This document shows, piece after piece, positions 8,147 to 19,200 of a stretch of DNA of 64,000 bases. The DNA is from Paenibacillus_AR mesotrionivorans (lineage in GTDB: Bacteria; Bacillota; Bacilli; Paenibacillales; NBRC-103111). The translations under genes were made by a program, and so were the position numbers. Numbering within the stretch: position 1 is the stretch's first letter; each line of letters opens with the position of its first letter. Under the pieces are notes generated by a model. The model ran no database searches, was not told where the DNA came from, and was given only the letters and a program-made list of their open reading frames with translations. Location of the stretch: contig NZ_JBJURJ010000010.1 in the NCBI RefSeq assembly GCF_046098205.1, positions 124,001 through 188,000 on the forward strand, in the 5' to 3' direction.

Positions 8147-8710
8147 TCATTTGATTACAAGGTCCATAGTTAAAGCAATATGGGTCACCTTGTCTTTCTC
8201 AAGCGTAAATATAATTGAATATTTATTGTTTGCTGATTTTTGCTCCAAACGTTGACTATCACCATTTCCCTTGACCTCTTTTGCTTCGGGATATGCTGTT
8301 GCTACATCTATCTTTGTACTACCGATACCAATATCTCTTGGCGTTTTCCCCAGGAAAGGACTGTTTACTCGAATTGCCCAAACTGCCTCGCCAAGGTTTA
8401 ATTCGAGCCCTTTTTCTTTATATATCCATAATGGATCTCCAATACCATGCGAGATTGATTCTTCAGTTGGTTTACCAAGCTTTTGCTTTACTTCATTTGG
8501 GGATTGCCCAATTTTCAAGTCGCCAATCATCATATCCTTTTCGGTCAAAGAATGATCATTCACTTGGGTTTGTGTAGTCGGTGTTGCGCTAGGAACTGGA
8601 GATGGAGAATGCTTACTTTCAGTAATATCCTTGTTAGAACATGCTGATACGAGTAACAGCAAGCAAGCCACGCTCGTTCCCATCCATAATTTTTTCCATG
8701 CATTCATCAC
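8147..8710 (-). CDS. small lipoprotein with BamE/SmpA-like domain
   Basis: 187 residues. The signal peptide ends in a VSAC lipobox (Cys24), followed by a Ser/Pro/Thr-rich linker to about residue 50. The segment GDLKIGQSPNEVKQKLGKPTEES matches the motif of the small beta-alpha BamE/SmpA-like fold (a 'G-x-S-x-x-E-V-x-x-x-L-G-x-P' helix). A second similar stretch, DIGIGSTKIDVATAYPEAKEV, suggests two copies. Gram-positive proteins of this kind are membrane-anchored with no defined role. It is convergent with the preceding gene. The function is unknown. Confidence 0.65.
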   Translation of the reverse strand: MMNAWKKLWMGTSVACLLLLVSACSNKDITESKHSPSPVPSATPTTQTQVNDHSLTEKDMMIGDLKIGQSPNEVKQKLGKPTEESISHGIGDPLWIYKEKGLELNLGEAVWAIRVNSPFLGKTPRDIGIGSTKIDVATAYPEAKEVKGNGDSQRLEQKSANNKYSIIFTLEKDKVTHIALTMDLVIK

Positions 8711-9020
8711 TTTTCACCTTCTTTCCATATTCAAATATTCATTCCCCATTTAGACGCAAGTAAAAGCAAAAAGGTTCCATAAATCCACTTTTATTAGTAA
8801 TTAACGGTAATTAATCAATTAACATATTTACATCATCAATGGGGATGTAGGTCAAATCTAGCACCAGAAGAAACGAGGTAGTACATATAATGCCATTATC
8901 AGTTTGTCTGGGCGTATGATACACGTATTGGAACACAATGCCCAAACATGCTATAAGTAAAGAAAGAAGCAGGCCATGCACCATTTAGCTTTATATTTTT
9001 AGGGATGAAAGGATTTGGAG
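8711..9020. other. AT-rich gene-free spacer
   Basis: About 310 bases without a credible ORF, between the lipoprotein gene (minus) and the SF0329-family gene (plus). It includes an AT-rich block with two GTAATTA repeats at about 8795-8815. I see no clear promoter or structured RNA. Confidence 0.4.
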
Positions 9021-9590
9021 ATGAGCTGGAGTAAATTGAAGCAGCAGCTGGAGGGTTTTCTCAGTCCGGCACTAGCAGAAAGAGTGGCATACCGGGCAAC
9101 CGGCTACCGCTACTTGCTTGACCGGCCGGGGATTTGTTACCTTGCCGTAGATAAGAAGGATATCCTGAATATGAATGACCGGTCCAGCCCCATCCGTTGG
9201 TATGAGACGGAGCAGGAGGTCCGGAATGATCCGGATATCGATGTTCCTGTTAATCCGGAAGAGATTGAAGCGATCCGCATGGAAACCAAAGGGGCTGTGC
9301 CGGAGGCGCGTCTTCCTGTCATAGCCAGGAGCAGAAAAAACACCGTCCACGCCAAGCAGCTGATGCTGGCCCAGGCGGCGCTAAGTAAATCCAATTTTAC
9401 CGCCGCCGCTACCACCTTTTTATCGACATCCATCGAAGACAGTCTGGAGAGCCCGGATATCCTGTTGAACATCCTGGCCCTGATCGACAGACGGGTAGGC
9501 AAAAAGCGGATCGTAAACCTGTTCGGAAAGATAAAGGCCAAACATCCGGCCGTGCAGTATTTCTATGAGCTGCGGCGGAGCACGTTATAA
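9021..9590 (+). CDS. SF0329 family protein (unknown function)
   Basis: 189 residues from the ATG at 9021; an in-frame TTG at 9015 is too close to the AAAGGA (9008-9013), which is 7 nt from the ATG. The N-terminus MSWSKLKQQLEGFLSPALAERV, the YLAVDKKDILNMND segment and the C-terminal LALIDRRVGKKRIV followed by KHPAVQYFYELR fit my recollection of the SF0329 family of small cytoplasmic bacterial proteins with no known function. It is a single gene with its own ribosome binding site. Family assignment rests on remembered motifs, not on a search. Confidence 0.6.
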   Translation: MSWSKLKQQLEGFLSPALAERVAYRATGYRYLLDRPGICYLAVDKKDILNMNDRSSPIRWYETEQEVRNDPDIDVPVNPEEIEAIRMETKGAVPEARLPVIARSRKNTVHAKQLMLAQAALSKSNFTAAATTFLSTSIEDSLESPDILLNILALIDRRVGKKRIVNLFGKIKAKHPAVQYFYELRRSTL

Positions 9591-9722
9591 ACAGGGAAAC
9601 GCCCAAATACGGCATCACCTGTCAGTATGCACAAACCTTCTCTAGCATTCTGCAATATGGTAAGGGTGAGATGCTAGTTAGCTTGCTAGTATTCTCGACT
9701 TACTTCAAGAGGAGGAAATTTC

Positions 9723-10382
9723 ATGGCGATTGAATATTCCAAGATTGTCCGGCTACCGGTTACTCCTGCAGTGAATGGGTTTAGCACGGATTTGGTGTTG
9801 CCCAGCGCGTTCTCTTTTGGCTCCGGCGGCGGATTTATTAACTTCTATGTAGGCTTCGGCGACTATGAATGCGGCATCTCCACCCGCAACGGCGAAAGCA
9901 GCTGGCATTGGTTTGCCAACAGCGGCGCAGTCCCGGGAACAGATGCCGGAGGAGCATACGGGGAATTCGTCAACGGGGATACGGTGAATATCAGCCTGCA
10001 GCTTTTATTGAGCTCGGGCTCCAATTATGTTGTGAAATTCTATGTAAATGGCGTTCACCGCCACAGCTTCTCGCCAACCTATTCCTCCACCGCTACCTTC
10101 GCCAACGGGCGCGTCGTTCTGGCTTGTGCACAGGGCCAGTGGGACTCCTCTGCTTCGATTCCCAATCCTCTTCCTGCCTTCACCATTCGGCACAATCAAG
10201 TGAAAACCTTCAATACGAAGTACCGGAACGCAAGCGGCACATGGATTAATGTTAACTCCAGCAATTGTACCCCCGGCATTACCCATTCTCCTGCGGGGGG
10301 TACCACTCCTGCTCCCGTGGATTATTCCGTTTCTGCGGCTTCTTTTGGCAGCGGGATTTATTACGCTTCCGTAAAGGTGTAA
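9723..10382 (+). CDS. hypothetical beta-rich protein
   Basis: 219 residues, ATG with AGAGGAGG 10 nt upstream, so the gene is well expressed in principle. No signal peptide and no membrane helix. The composition is rich in Ser, Gly, Asn and aromatic residues with alternating hydrophobic strands (INFYVGFGDYECGIS, YVVKFYVNGVHRHSFS), which suggests a beta-sandwich such as a lectin-like jelly roll. It ends in a Gly/Pro/Thr linker and a short final strand. It is monocistronic between intergenic DNA and a strong terminator. I do not recognise the family. Confidence 0.6.
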   Translation: MAIEYSKIVRLPVTPAVNGFSTDLVLPSAFSFGSGGGFINFYVGFGDYECGISTRNGESSWHWFANSGAVPGTDAGGAYGEFVNGDTVNISLQLLLSSGSNYVVKFYVNGVHRHSFSPTYSSTATFANGRVVLACAQGQWDSSASIPNPLPAFTIRHNQVKTFNTKYRNASGTWINVNSSNCTPGITHSPAGGTTPAPVDYSVSAASFGSGIYYASVKV

Positions 10383-10420
10383 GCTTCCTCATATCCTCTA
10401 TCCCGGACGTAAAGAATAAG

Positions 10421-10457
10421 CCGGGCGGAAACACATGGTGTTCCGTCCGGTTTTTTT
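10421..10457 (+). terminator. rho-independent terminator
   Basis: CCGGGCGGAACAC-type stem (CCGGGCGGAAACAC / GTGTTCCGTCCGG) with an ATG loop followed by seven T. It ends the beta-rich protein gene and insulates the TetR promoter that starts 20 bases later. Confidence 0.9.
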
Positions 10458-10475
10458 GCTGCCCGTATCACGCCA

Positions 10476-10537
10476 TTGACACCCCAAAAATAACAGGAGT
10501 ATAATAAACACTATTCAATGATTGAACACTGTTCAAC
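10476..10537 (+). promoter_or_regulatory. promoter and TetR operator
   Basis: TTGACA (10476-10481), an 18-bp spacer and TATAAT (10500-10505) form a near-perfect sigma-A promoter. Directly at the expected start of transcription are two overlapping palindromes: TTCAATGATTGAA (10514-10526) and TTGAACACTGTTCAA (10522-10536). The second is a 15-mer symmetric about its central base. This is the expected arrangement for autorepression by the TetR protein encoded 20 bases downstream. Confidence 0.8.
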
Positions 10538-10556
10538 AAACGAAGAGGTGTATAGG

Positions 10557-11195
10557 ATGAGCATTGCCGAACGAAAAGAACGGGAAAAAGCGGAGATGCG
10601 GGAGGATATTCTGAACGCCGCGCGCGAAATCGTCAGCCACAGCGGGATAGACGGAATCTCCATCCGCAAAATAGCGGGCATGATCGACTATTCCCCCGCC
10701 ATCATCTACCACTATTTCAAGAACAAAGAGGAGATCATCGGAATCCTTATGGAGGAAGAATACCGCAGGATACTGGCGGCGTTGTCTCCTCTCCAAACCA
10801 CCGGGAATTCACCGGAGGAGCGGCTGAAGGAAAGCATAAAAAGCTTCATGATGCTGGCTGTAGAAATGGGCGATGCCTATAAAAGCATTATGCTCAATTC
10901 TTCCCCCGCCGTGCTGGCCCGTACCTCTGTGCTGCAGCAGGGTGCGGCTTGTGAACGTCCGGCCATCAGCATGGTGTGCAGAGTCCTGCGGGAGCTGCCG
11001 GGATGGGCCGGGTCTACGGACGCCCAGGTGGAGCTGACCGCACAAACCATCTGGTCCCTGGCCTTCGGACTTGCACTGCGAAGCATTGTGGAGCAGGTGA
11101 ATGAGGAGCAGCGGCAGCGGTTGATGGAGCATACAACAGAGTTTGTTCTGCAAGCACTTCGGAATCCGGCTAAACAGCCTAAAGGAGGAATGTGA
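10557..11195 (+). CDS. TetR/AcrR family repressor
   Basis: 212 residues from the ATG at 10557, preceded by GAAGAGGTG at 8 nt. An in-frame start at 10518 would lie inside the operator and is rejected. The N-terminal HTH is typical: REDILNAAREIVSHSG, ISIRKIAGMIDYSPAIIYHYFKNKEEII. The C-terminal ligand domain is mostly helical and contains a QLxxQTIWSLAFGLALR-like segment near residue 175. The stop at 11195 abuts the ATG of the next gene with no gap, so the membrane protein is co-transcribed and is probably the regulated output. The inducer is unknown. Confidence 0.92.
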   Translation: MSIAERKEREKAEMREDILNAAREIVSHSGIDGISIRKIAGMIDYSPAIIYHYFKNKEEIIGILMEEEYRRILAALSPLQTTGNSPEERLKESIKSFMMLAVEMGDAYKSIMLNSSPAVLARTSVLQQGAACERPAISMVCRVLRELPGWAGSTDAQVELTAQTIWSLAFGLALRSIVEQVNEEQRQRLMEHTTEFVLQALRNPAKQPKGGM

Positions 11196-12068
11196 ATGAA
11201 GCATCAACGAACCATCAGTATTCTTACCGCCCTGATTGTCCTACTGTCCCTAGTGGCGGGAATCATCGGAATTATGCCGGGGGAAGGCGCAGAGGGCCAA
11301 ACCTTCTTATCCATTCACGGGGAAATGGTCCAGCTCCACGGCAAGGGCATCTATGCCAAGGACTCCGTTGCGGCGGCAGCCCAAGCGATAGCACAGGATT
11401 GGGTGACGGTGTTTCTCGGCGTTCCGCTTTTGATCCTGTCCTGCTGGTTTGCAAGACGAAAGTCGCTGAGAGCAAGATTGTTATTCGCGGGAACACTGGC
11501 CTATTTCCTGTATACCTACATGTCTTATTCCTTCCTGTGTACATATAACCCGCTGTTTCTGGTGTATGTGGCGCTGATGTCCTTGTGCTTTTTCGCGTTT
11601 GTGCTGGTGATGCTTTCCTTTGATATGGCCCTGCTCCAACAAGCATTCAGCGAGAAGCTGCCCACCCGAACAATCGGCATTCTCATGATCGTCTTCATGT
11701 GTGCCATTGCACTCATGTGGCTGGGCAGGATCGTTCCTCCTCTTCTGGATGGAGGCACTCCCTTGGTTCTGGAGCATTACACCACACTGGTCATACAGGT
11801 AATGGATCTGGGTTTGATCATTCCCGTATCCATTCTGTCGGCCATTCTGCTGATGCGCAGAAGACCAGCCGGGCTGCTGCTCTCTGCGGTGATGTGTATG
11901 AAAGGAGCCACCATGCTGACCTCCCTTACGGCCATGGTCATTAACCAAAAGTTGGCTGGAGTGGACATATCGGTAGCGGAAATGGTGGTGTTCCCCGCTG
12001 CCAACCTGCTGGTTCTGCTGGGCATCTTCGTCTTTATGACGAAAATCCGTGTGAGTCCTTCAAATTAA
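11196..12068 (+). CDS. polytopic membrane protein, TetR-controlled
   Basis: 290 residues, ATG directly after the TetR stop, with AAAGGAGG overlapping the end of tetR-like gene. The protein has about seven to eight hydrophobic helices: one at 8-28, an extracytoplasmic loop to about 60, then helices such as VTVFLGVPLLILSCWF, LFAGTLAYFLYTYMSYSFL, PLFLVYVALMSLCFFAFVLVML and LLVLLGIFVFMT at the C-terminus. No transporter signature or catalytic motif is visible. Pairing with a TetR repressor hints at a stress or small-molecule response. Function unknown. Confidence 0.75.
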   Translation: MKHQRTISILTALIVLLSLVAGIIGIMPGEGAEGQTFLSIHGEMVQLHGKGIYAKDSVAAAAQAIAQDWVTVFLGVPLLILSCWFARRKSLRARLLFAGTLAYFLYTYMSYSFLCTYNPLFLVYVALMSLCFFAFVLVMLSFDMALLQQAFSEKLPTRTIGILMIVFMCAIALMWLGRIVPPLLDGGTPLVLEHYTTLVIQVMDLGLIIPVSILSAILLMRRRPAGLLLSAVMCMKGATMLTSLTAMVINQKLAGVDISVAEMVVFPAANLLVLLGIFVFMTKIRVSPSN

Positions 12069-12095
12069 CATTTGGTTCCCTCCAGCCTCTTTCCG

Positions 12096-12280
12096 AAATG
12101 CAAATGTGCATTTATTTGAGAGACTAACCTTCGTTTGTACAATCTATCCTGCAAAAATGCAGTTATTTCCGTCAGATGGGAGCAAGTTGGACCCTGCGGC
12201 TCCAAATAAATGCACATTTGCATTTGGTATGCAGCAAGCGTCGAAATTCTGGCAGAATAGATGCACTTTTGCAGGATAGT
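12096..12280. repeat. palindromic intergenic repeat element
   Basis: AAATGCAAATGTGCATTTA (from 12096) recurs inverted as TAAATGCACATTTGCATTT (to 12225). An inner pair, CTATCCTGCAAAAATGCA (from 12143), recurs inverted as TGCACTTTTGCAGGATAG (12263-12280). The two nested inverted pairs make a compact foldable element that ends just before the subtilase stop. It looks like a non-coding dispersed repeat (MITE-like) of Paenibacillus type. The short ORF across it is an artefact of the repeat. Confidence 0.65.
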
Positions 12281-12284
12281 CGTT

Positions 12285-13220
12285 TCACAGAGGTCCCTCC
12301 AAACCAGCCCTGCCTGTTTTGAAGCCTCCATAACCTTCTGTACGCACCAGCTTCAAGGCTTCGTCAATCTGCATGGCGCCATAACCCGTGTCCGGATCAA
12401 ACCCGGCCGCTTCCACATCCCTGGCGCTGTCATACAGCAGCTGCCGCACCTGTTCCGGCTGCAGGTCGGGCTGCGCCGCCAGAACGGCAGCCACAGCTCC
12501 TGTGACTTGAGCGGCGGCATAAGAGGTGCCGGAGGCGGTAGTGCTCTCCCCCCGCAGCCCCAACACCTGCAGCTTTTCTCCCGGAGCCGCCAGAGTCACC
12601 CCGTTCCGCTGGGAGAAGGAGGCCGCCCGGCCATCCTGCCGCAGCGCCCCCACACCGATGACGGTTTCGTAGGCAGCAGGGTAATAGGTAAGCTCGGGAG
12701 CGGTCCGTTGGCGGTTCCCCACCGAAGCCACCACAACGACCCCCTGCTGCTCCGCATACGCGATGGCTTCCCGCAGGGCAGGGACATCCCTGGTGACTCC
12801 TGCGCTGAGGTTGATGACCTGGCAGTCGTACTCATCCACCGCATCCCGGATGATCCGGACGATGGTATTCAGATCCGATTGGACGGGCTTCCCGCCGGCG
12901 GTTCTGGTATCGTACACCAGCGGCACCAGTACGGCATCCGGCGCCGATTCCAGAATCAAACCCGCCAGAGCCGTGCCGTGGCCGATAACATCAGCCGTAT
13001 CCCGTCGGGGCAAGGCGTAATTCCAGCCCTTGCCGATATGGGCGGCGTCAATGGCGATAGGGGAGATGCCGCTGTCGATGAGAGCCACCTTCACCCCCGG
13101 CTGCTCCGCTGCCGCCGTTCCCGACACCGCCAGAAACAGCTGGCCTAACAAAATAACCCCCCAAAAGTGACGACATGCTTCGAAGCCATTCCGGATACGA
13201 AAAGAGAGAATCGGTTTCAC
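12285..13220 (-). CDS. secreted S8 family serine protease (subtilase)
   Basis: 311 residues from a GTG start with GGAGGAGC 8-10 nt upstream. A signal peptide (hydrophobic WGVILLGQLFLAVSG, AAA site near 38) leads straight into a compact catalytic domain with no propeptide. The triad is complete: Asp49 in VALIDSGI, His81 in GHGTALAG, Ser233 in GTSYAAAQVTGA, with oxyanion Asn169 in SVGNR. The domain is short for a subtilisin. The gene starts 37 bases after the stop of the giant SLH protein, in the same direction, so the two are very likely one operon. A role in maturing or trimming that surface protein is a reasonable inference, not shown. Confidence 0.9.
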   Translation of the reverse strand: MKPILSFRIRNGFEACRHFWGVILLGQLFLAVSGTAAAEQPGVKVALIDSGISPIAIDAAHIGKGWNYALPRRDTADVIGHGTALAGLILESAPDAVLVPLVYDTRTAGGKPVQSDLNTIVRIIRDAVDEYDCQVINLSAGVTRDVPALREAIAYAEQQGVVVVASVGNRQRTAPELTYYPAAYETVIGVGALRQDGRAASFSQRNGVTLAAPGEKLQVLGLRGESTTASGTSYAAAQVTGAVAAVLAAQPDLQPEQVRQLLYDSARDVEAAGFDPDTGYGAMQIDEALKLVRTEGYGGFKTGRAGLEGPL

Positions 13221-13257
13221 CGTGTGCTCCTCCTGGAGCTGCGTGATGCAGCCCCCC

Positions 13258-16200
13258 TTAGTTGCCCCACATATCCTTGGCCGCGCCGCTGACGGGCTTG
13301 CAGGTCACAAGCGCCTCATTCACCTTCTCCTCCACCTCGTAATCCGCACTGAGTGTGCCCACAAAGTGGAGAACATTGGTGCCCTCGCCGCCCACATAGC
13401 CGGCATAGCTCAGATTCAGTCCTTCAATGGCGCCAAGCGTCACGTTATTGCGGTCGGCCACAATCTCGTCATACACCACAGAGATGGAAATGGTATCGCC
13501 TGCCTGGTACCGGCCAACAGCCATAGGGGCAACGCCGATCTGATTGGGCTTGGCCTGGTCGAGGGGTTTGGCCCACAGCTCGCCGGCGTTGAAGTAGAAG
13601 TAAGAGTCGGCGGATGCGGAGTTGTAGGCTCCCATGGTAATGGAGCAGAGCTCATCCTTTCCATATGGGACATAGTAGTCCCCGGAGCCTCCCCCCAATG
13701 CTCCCAGCGTACTGGTCACATGAACGCCGTATTGGGTGCCGCTTGCGCCAAGTGTACCCACAGCACCCGGCAGGGTGACGGTGTAGGCATCCCTATTATC
13801 CTTGTCTCCGTTAATGCCGTAAATCATGCCATATTTGCTGGCCTGCGGCAAATTGGGCAGGTTGGTGCTGTTTTTATTCTTGTCGAAGGATACATTCCCC
13901 TCCACATGATTAAACAGCACGTAGCGGTACATTCTCCAGCCGCCGTCCGTTGCCGTCAGATTCCGCAGCTGCACCCCCATGCCTGTTGCGGTGGCATTGA
14001 TGTATGCGCCAAGGCTCGGGTTGTCATTGTAACGGCTCGGATCGAAGGCCTGGGCAGACAAACCAACCGCCAGTGTGCCGGTATAGCTGCTGCCACCGCT
14101 GCTTTCCTTGATTTCCAAACGATTGTTGGACGTCTCTGCGATTCGTTTGTATGCGCCTATGGCAGACTGTGCAAGCCTATACTCTGCATTCTGGGCCAGC
14201 TCCCGCTTGACCGTCCTCTTCTCCGGGTGGATGATGCCGGCACAGAGATTCCTGGCGCTGGTCAGCTTATACAGCTCCACGGAGTAGTAGCGGTTTCCAC
14301 CCATGGTATAAGCCGAAGCCAGCGCATTGTCGGATATGGCCGTGCCGCTGCGGAGCGACGGGGTAGCCGTTTCTCCCTCCACCTTGAACTCCCGGTAGCT
14401 TCCGTCACCGTCCGCGGAGGTGAAGGTGGCAAACACAGCCTGACCGCCCACATGCTTGAAGTGCTCCGCCTCCGCTGTTCCTCCGATAGCTGTTCCGTTG
14501 ACGGTGCGGTAGAACACGTACTGGACATCCTCAGTGATTACGGCGGCAGATGGGATGGTCCGGGTCACCCGGTAGGTGCTGGTGCCGGTCCCGTTGTTAT
14601 CATAAGCGGTACTCACATAGCTCAGTGAGAACAAGCCGCCGTGTGCCCACTTTGCCGTCAGTTGAATGGCGCCGGTGCTGCCTGGTTGAATCGACTCGAT
14701 CATACGGCCGCCGGAATCATACCAGCCGAGGAACTGGAATCCCCCGCGGATGCCGGTAGGCGCATTCAGCCTGATTTCCCCTGAGGTGCCATGGTAGAGG
14801 GTAGGGTTGTCCACACTGGCAGCCACACCGTTCAGACTGTACGAAATAGTGCTGATATTCTCCTTCCAAATGGCATACAGATGCACCTCTCCCTGGGCAG
14901 CCGGATTCTTCACCACTTGTCCGTCAGTCCGGTAAATCTCAGCGCTGTCCCTTGCAACACTCCAGCCGGCGAAGGAATACCCGATATTTGCAAAGGAATT
15001 GCTGGCCAGCGGCTGCGCCGCGTCATAGGTGAAGAGCTGCTGCACGGTCTCATCCGGGACGCGGTTGCTATGGAAGGTCACTACAATCTGGTTAGGCGTC
15101 CACTTGGCATAGAAGGTCCTGTCACCGGAGCTGCCCGCCGGGATGGCGACCACTCCGGCCTTGTCCTCTTCGGCAAACCGGTCACTTGTATACCACCCTG
15201 CAAAGGTATAACCCGTTTTATCGTATTGGAGCTCCGGCAGACGAATGGGATCACTCAGGACGGAATAATAGCCGGGCAGATAGTCATCCCTTAGATACAG
15301 ATTAGTGTCATAGGCATAGCGGATCGTATAGAAGACGGTCTCCCACCGTGCCGTCAGGGTGATGTTGTCACCGGGCATCGTGGTAAAGGTATACAGGCCG
15401 TCAGTCCCCTCCAGCTTCCATCCGATAAAGCTGTAGCCGGTTTTGGCCGGAGGGACCGGGGCGGCTACGGCTGTACCGTACGCCTGTGTAATGGACGGGA
15501 CTGCCGTTCCGTCACTGTTGAAGGTAATGGTAAACTGCCCCAGTGCCCACTGGGCATACAGGGTGATATCCTCCTGTGCGGAGAGGTTCATCACCTGCTC
15601 AGCATCCGAGTAGGCCGTGCCGCTGCCGTCGGCTTGTGTATTCCAGCCTGTGAAGATGCCGCCGGTTTTGACGAAGGCATTCCCGGCCAGGGCAATGCGC
15701 TGGTCGTAGATATGGGACTGGGCATCCATGCTGCCGCCGGTTGCGCCGTTGCCGTTAAACTCCACCCGGTACTCGTTTGGCTTCCACTGGGCGTACAGGA
15801 TGTGGTCCGATGGGGTGCTCACGGGCGTATCCGCAGTCACCCGGGTGCCGCCATTATCTGCGGTGAACCAGCCGGCAAAGCTGTAGCCGGTCCTGACGCC
15901 ACTCACGTCAGGCAATACATACGGCAAATCGAAGATCACCTGTCTGCTTCCGGGAGCCTCTCCATCAGCGCCATTCAGCTCAAAGCCCACCTGGTAGGGG
16001 TTCCCCGTCCAACGGGCATACAGGGTGATATCGCCTGTGACCCGCAGGGCGGTTATCCGTTCGCCGCCTGTCTCCTGTGTATACCATCCGCCAAAGGTAA
16101 ACCCGGTCCGGTAAGGAGTGGGCAGCACAAGGGTTGCATCCGTAGTACCGTAGATGATTTTATCCCCTTCTGGGCTGTACCCCTTCAACAGGATCACATT

Positions 16201-19200
16201 GTCCTCTTCCGCCTGCCATTGGGCCACGATGCTCAGGTCACTTGCAGGCATAACCGCCGGAAGCTCCGGCTCCCAGCCCTGGAACGTGTAGCCGGCGCGG
16301 ACAGGCGTGAAAAGGTTGATGGATGTGCCATAGGGCAGATTCATGATTCCCGTTCCCTGCACTCCTCCGGCGCTGTCATAGCTCAGGGCATAGTAGTTCC
16401 TCCAGTAGTAGAATGCGATCCTTTTGGCTTCATCATTGAGAGAGATCTCATTCAGGGAAAAACCCTCATACTCATATTTCGGCACCTGTGTTTTCACAAC
16501 GTGGATATCGCTGTTGTAGCTGTCATAGGACACCTGGTCAACCAGGGTATTCGTATGCGCGCTGACCGGAAGATCCTGCTGGTAATACTCCACCGTATAG
16601 GTCACCTTGCTCAAGCTCCATACAGCCGTTAAGGTATGGTCCCCTGCTGTTTTGACCACGCTGTCCGCGGTGACGATCTGGCCCTGCCCGTTCTGCCAGC
16701 CCTCGAAGGTATAACCTGCGCGGAAGGGAATTCGGTAGGCCAGCTCGCTGTAGGTCTGGTCATAGGTGACCGTCATTGCGTTGGGATTTGCGAGGAAACC
16801 ACCGTTTTTATCAAACGACACTTGATACGAAAGCGCCGTAAACCTGGCCTCCACCGTGATCGGGTTGGCCGGCATAACCGGAGGATACGATTCCCAGCCT
16901 GCGAAATAGTAGCCTGGTTTGTCCGGGATGGAGGCAGGAGGAACGACCGTATCGTTATACGTTACACGGGTGGTTTGATAGGGCCTCCCTTCCGCCATCC
17001 AGACAACCTCATAGCTGTTTCGGGTGTAGACGACGCTGACCCATGTTGTGCCGCTGCCGTCGATGGTCTTCTGGATAATGGGCTGGGCAGTGAAGCCCGT
17101 GCAATCGGTGGACGCTGCATGGGTAGTGTCCCCCGCAACGCCGGTTTTTTCCTCTGTCAGGAAAAGCTCCTCGCCACGAGCATCACCCCAGTCTTTATAG
17201 TGCCTTACCGTATACGCGATGCCATCCAACGGGTCCCACAGCGCAGTCAGCGTATGGTCTGCCGCAATGGCTACCACGGAGGCGCCGTTAATTATGCTTT
17301 CACCGAGGCTCCATCCGGCAAAGGCATACCCCTCCCGGACAACGCCTGTGGGCAGCGTGCCATAGGTCCTGCCGTAGGTTACCGAGGTAACCGACGGGGT
17401 TAACCCGCTGCCGCCGTTGGCATCGAAGGTTACCGTGTAGGAGCAGGGAGCATATTCGGCAGTAACGGTCAATGCCTCTGCCGGCATAGAGGTTTGGATA
17501 TTCCTCCATTGGACAAAGCGGTAGCCCGGTTTGTCCGGAATTTCCGGAGCTATAAGGCTGGCTCCGTACTTCACAGACCCGGCTTCAAGGGTCTTACCGT
17601 CCGCCACCCAGATCAGGGGATAGGCGTTTCTGGTGTAGCGGATCTCGATGACGGTTGAGCCGTCCCCCTTAACCGCCTGCTGGGTGACGGACTCCGATGC
17701 TGTGAAACCAGCATAGTCCTTAGCAGCCGCTGCGGTGTCCGCTCCGGTGATGCCGGCCTTGTGTTCAGCCTCCACCAGTGATTCCGGGTAATGGCCCTCC
17801 ACATCCTGCTTCATGTGCTTCACGGTGTAACCGGTGTCCGTCCTAACCGCCCACACCGCTGTCAGCGTGTGGTCCTCCGCCGTCCTTACCCTGCTGGCCG
17901 CCGTAACCGTATCGCCGCCAGCGTTCACCCACCGTTCAAAGTGATATCCCGCCCGCTCCGGTGCAGCCAAAGCATCTCCATAAGGGCTGTCGTAGGTAAC
18001 CGTTATGGAAACGCCGGGCAGCTCACAAGCCATATCCAGTGTCACTGTGTACGTATTCGCGGTGAATTCGGCCGTCACGGTGAGCCCCTTGGCGGGCATA
18101 ATATCCGGGACTCCCTTCCACTGCCGGAACGTATAACCTGCCTTGACCGGTGTACCCTCGGGTTTGGCGGGAACCGCCGTACCGAATTTGACACTCGGGG
18201 TAGTGGCAAAGGTCTGCCCGTCCGCCACCCAGGTGATGGCATAGGTGTTTCTGGCGTAACGGATTTCTACCACGGTGGAGCCGTCCGGCTGAATGGTTGC
18301 TTGCACCGCCTCTCCCGGGGCAAATCCGCTGTAGGCTTTGGCGTTGGCAGCCGTAGAGGTTCCGGTTATCCCGGCCAGCGTCTCGCTCTCCACCAGTCCG
18401 CCCCCGCTGGAATAGGTGCCGTCCACCTCCTCGCGGATATGCTTGACGGTGTAGGGCGTATCCGCTGCAGGCTTCCAAACGGCAGTGTAGGTCCGCTCCC
18501 CGGTGCCCATGAGGGTCCCTTCTGCAAACCCCTGCCAATAATCCAGGACATAACCCTGCTTGACCGGGGTTTCCGGCTTGGCGATCACCGCTTCATATTT
18601 GACCGGAACCGTAATGGTCATATCGCCCGCCGCCCAATGTACGCTGTAGCTGTTTCTGGCGTAGCGGATCTCCACCACAGCGGAACCGTCCGGCCGGATC
18701 CGCTCCTGCGCCGTCTCTCCGGCTGTGAAGCCCTCATAGGTTTTGGCCGCTGCCTGCGTCTCTTCCCCGGTTATGCCCGTATGGAATTCCCATTCCACAA
18801 GCTTGCCTGCGGCGGGATAAGCGCCGTCCACATCCTCGCGGATATGCTTAACGCTGTATGCAATACCCCCTGCCGCCTCCCACCGCGCAGTAAAGGCGAG
18901 GTCTGTTGCTCCCAGCGTTTCCGGCACCTCAGGGGACCACCCTGCAAAGGTATAGCCCACCCGCGTTGCGCCGGGTGGCACGATGGCCGCACCGGCGTAC
19001 AGCGTATAGGTCACGGGATTCCCGCCGTTTGCCGGCTCGAAGGTCACCGTATGCCGGATGCGCTTATAGTTGACCTTGATCACCGTTTTGCCATCGCTGG
19101 AAATGGGCTCCGCTTCGCTTACCCTGCCATTGACGGTCGCGTTCTCGAAGGCGGTTTCGCCCTCTGTCACATACCGGCTGTTTACCAGAGCGGAGGTGCT

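Noticed and set aside
12065..12331. Minus-strand 88-codon open frame across the intergenic repeat
   Set aside because: It consists almost wholly of the palindromic repeat and overlaps the subtilase stop. It has no ribosome binding site.
12285..13220. Subtilase as a C-terminal part of the giant protein split by a frameshift
   Set aside because: It has its own GTG start, ribosome binding site, signal peptide and complete catalytic triad, so it is a separate gene.
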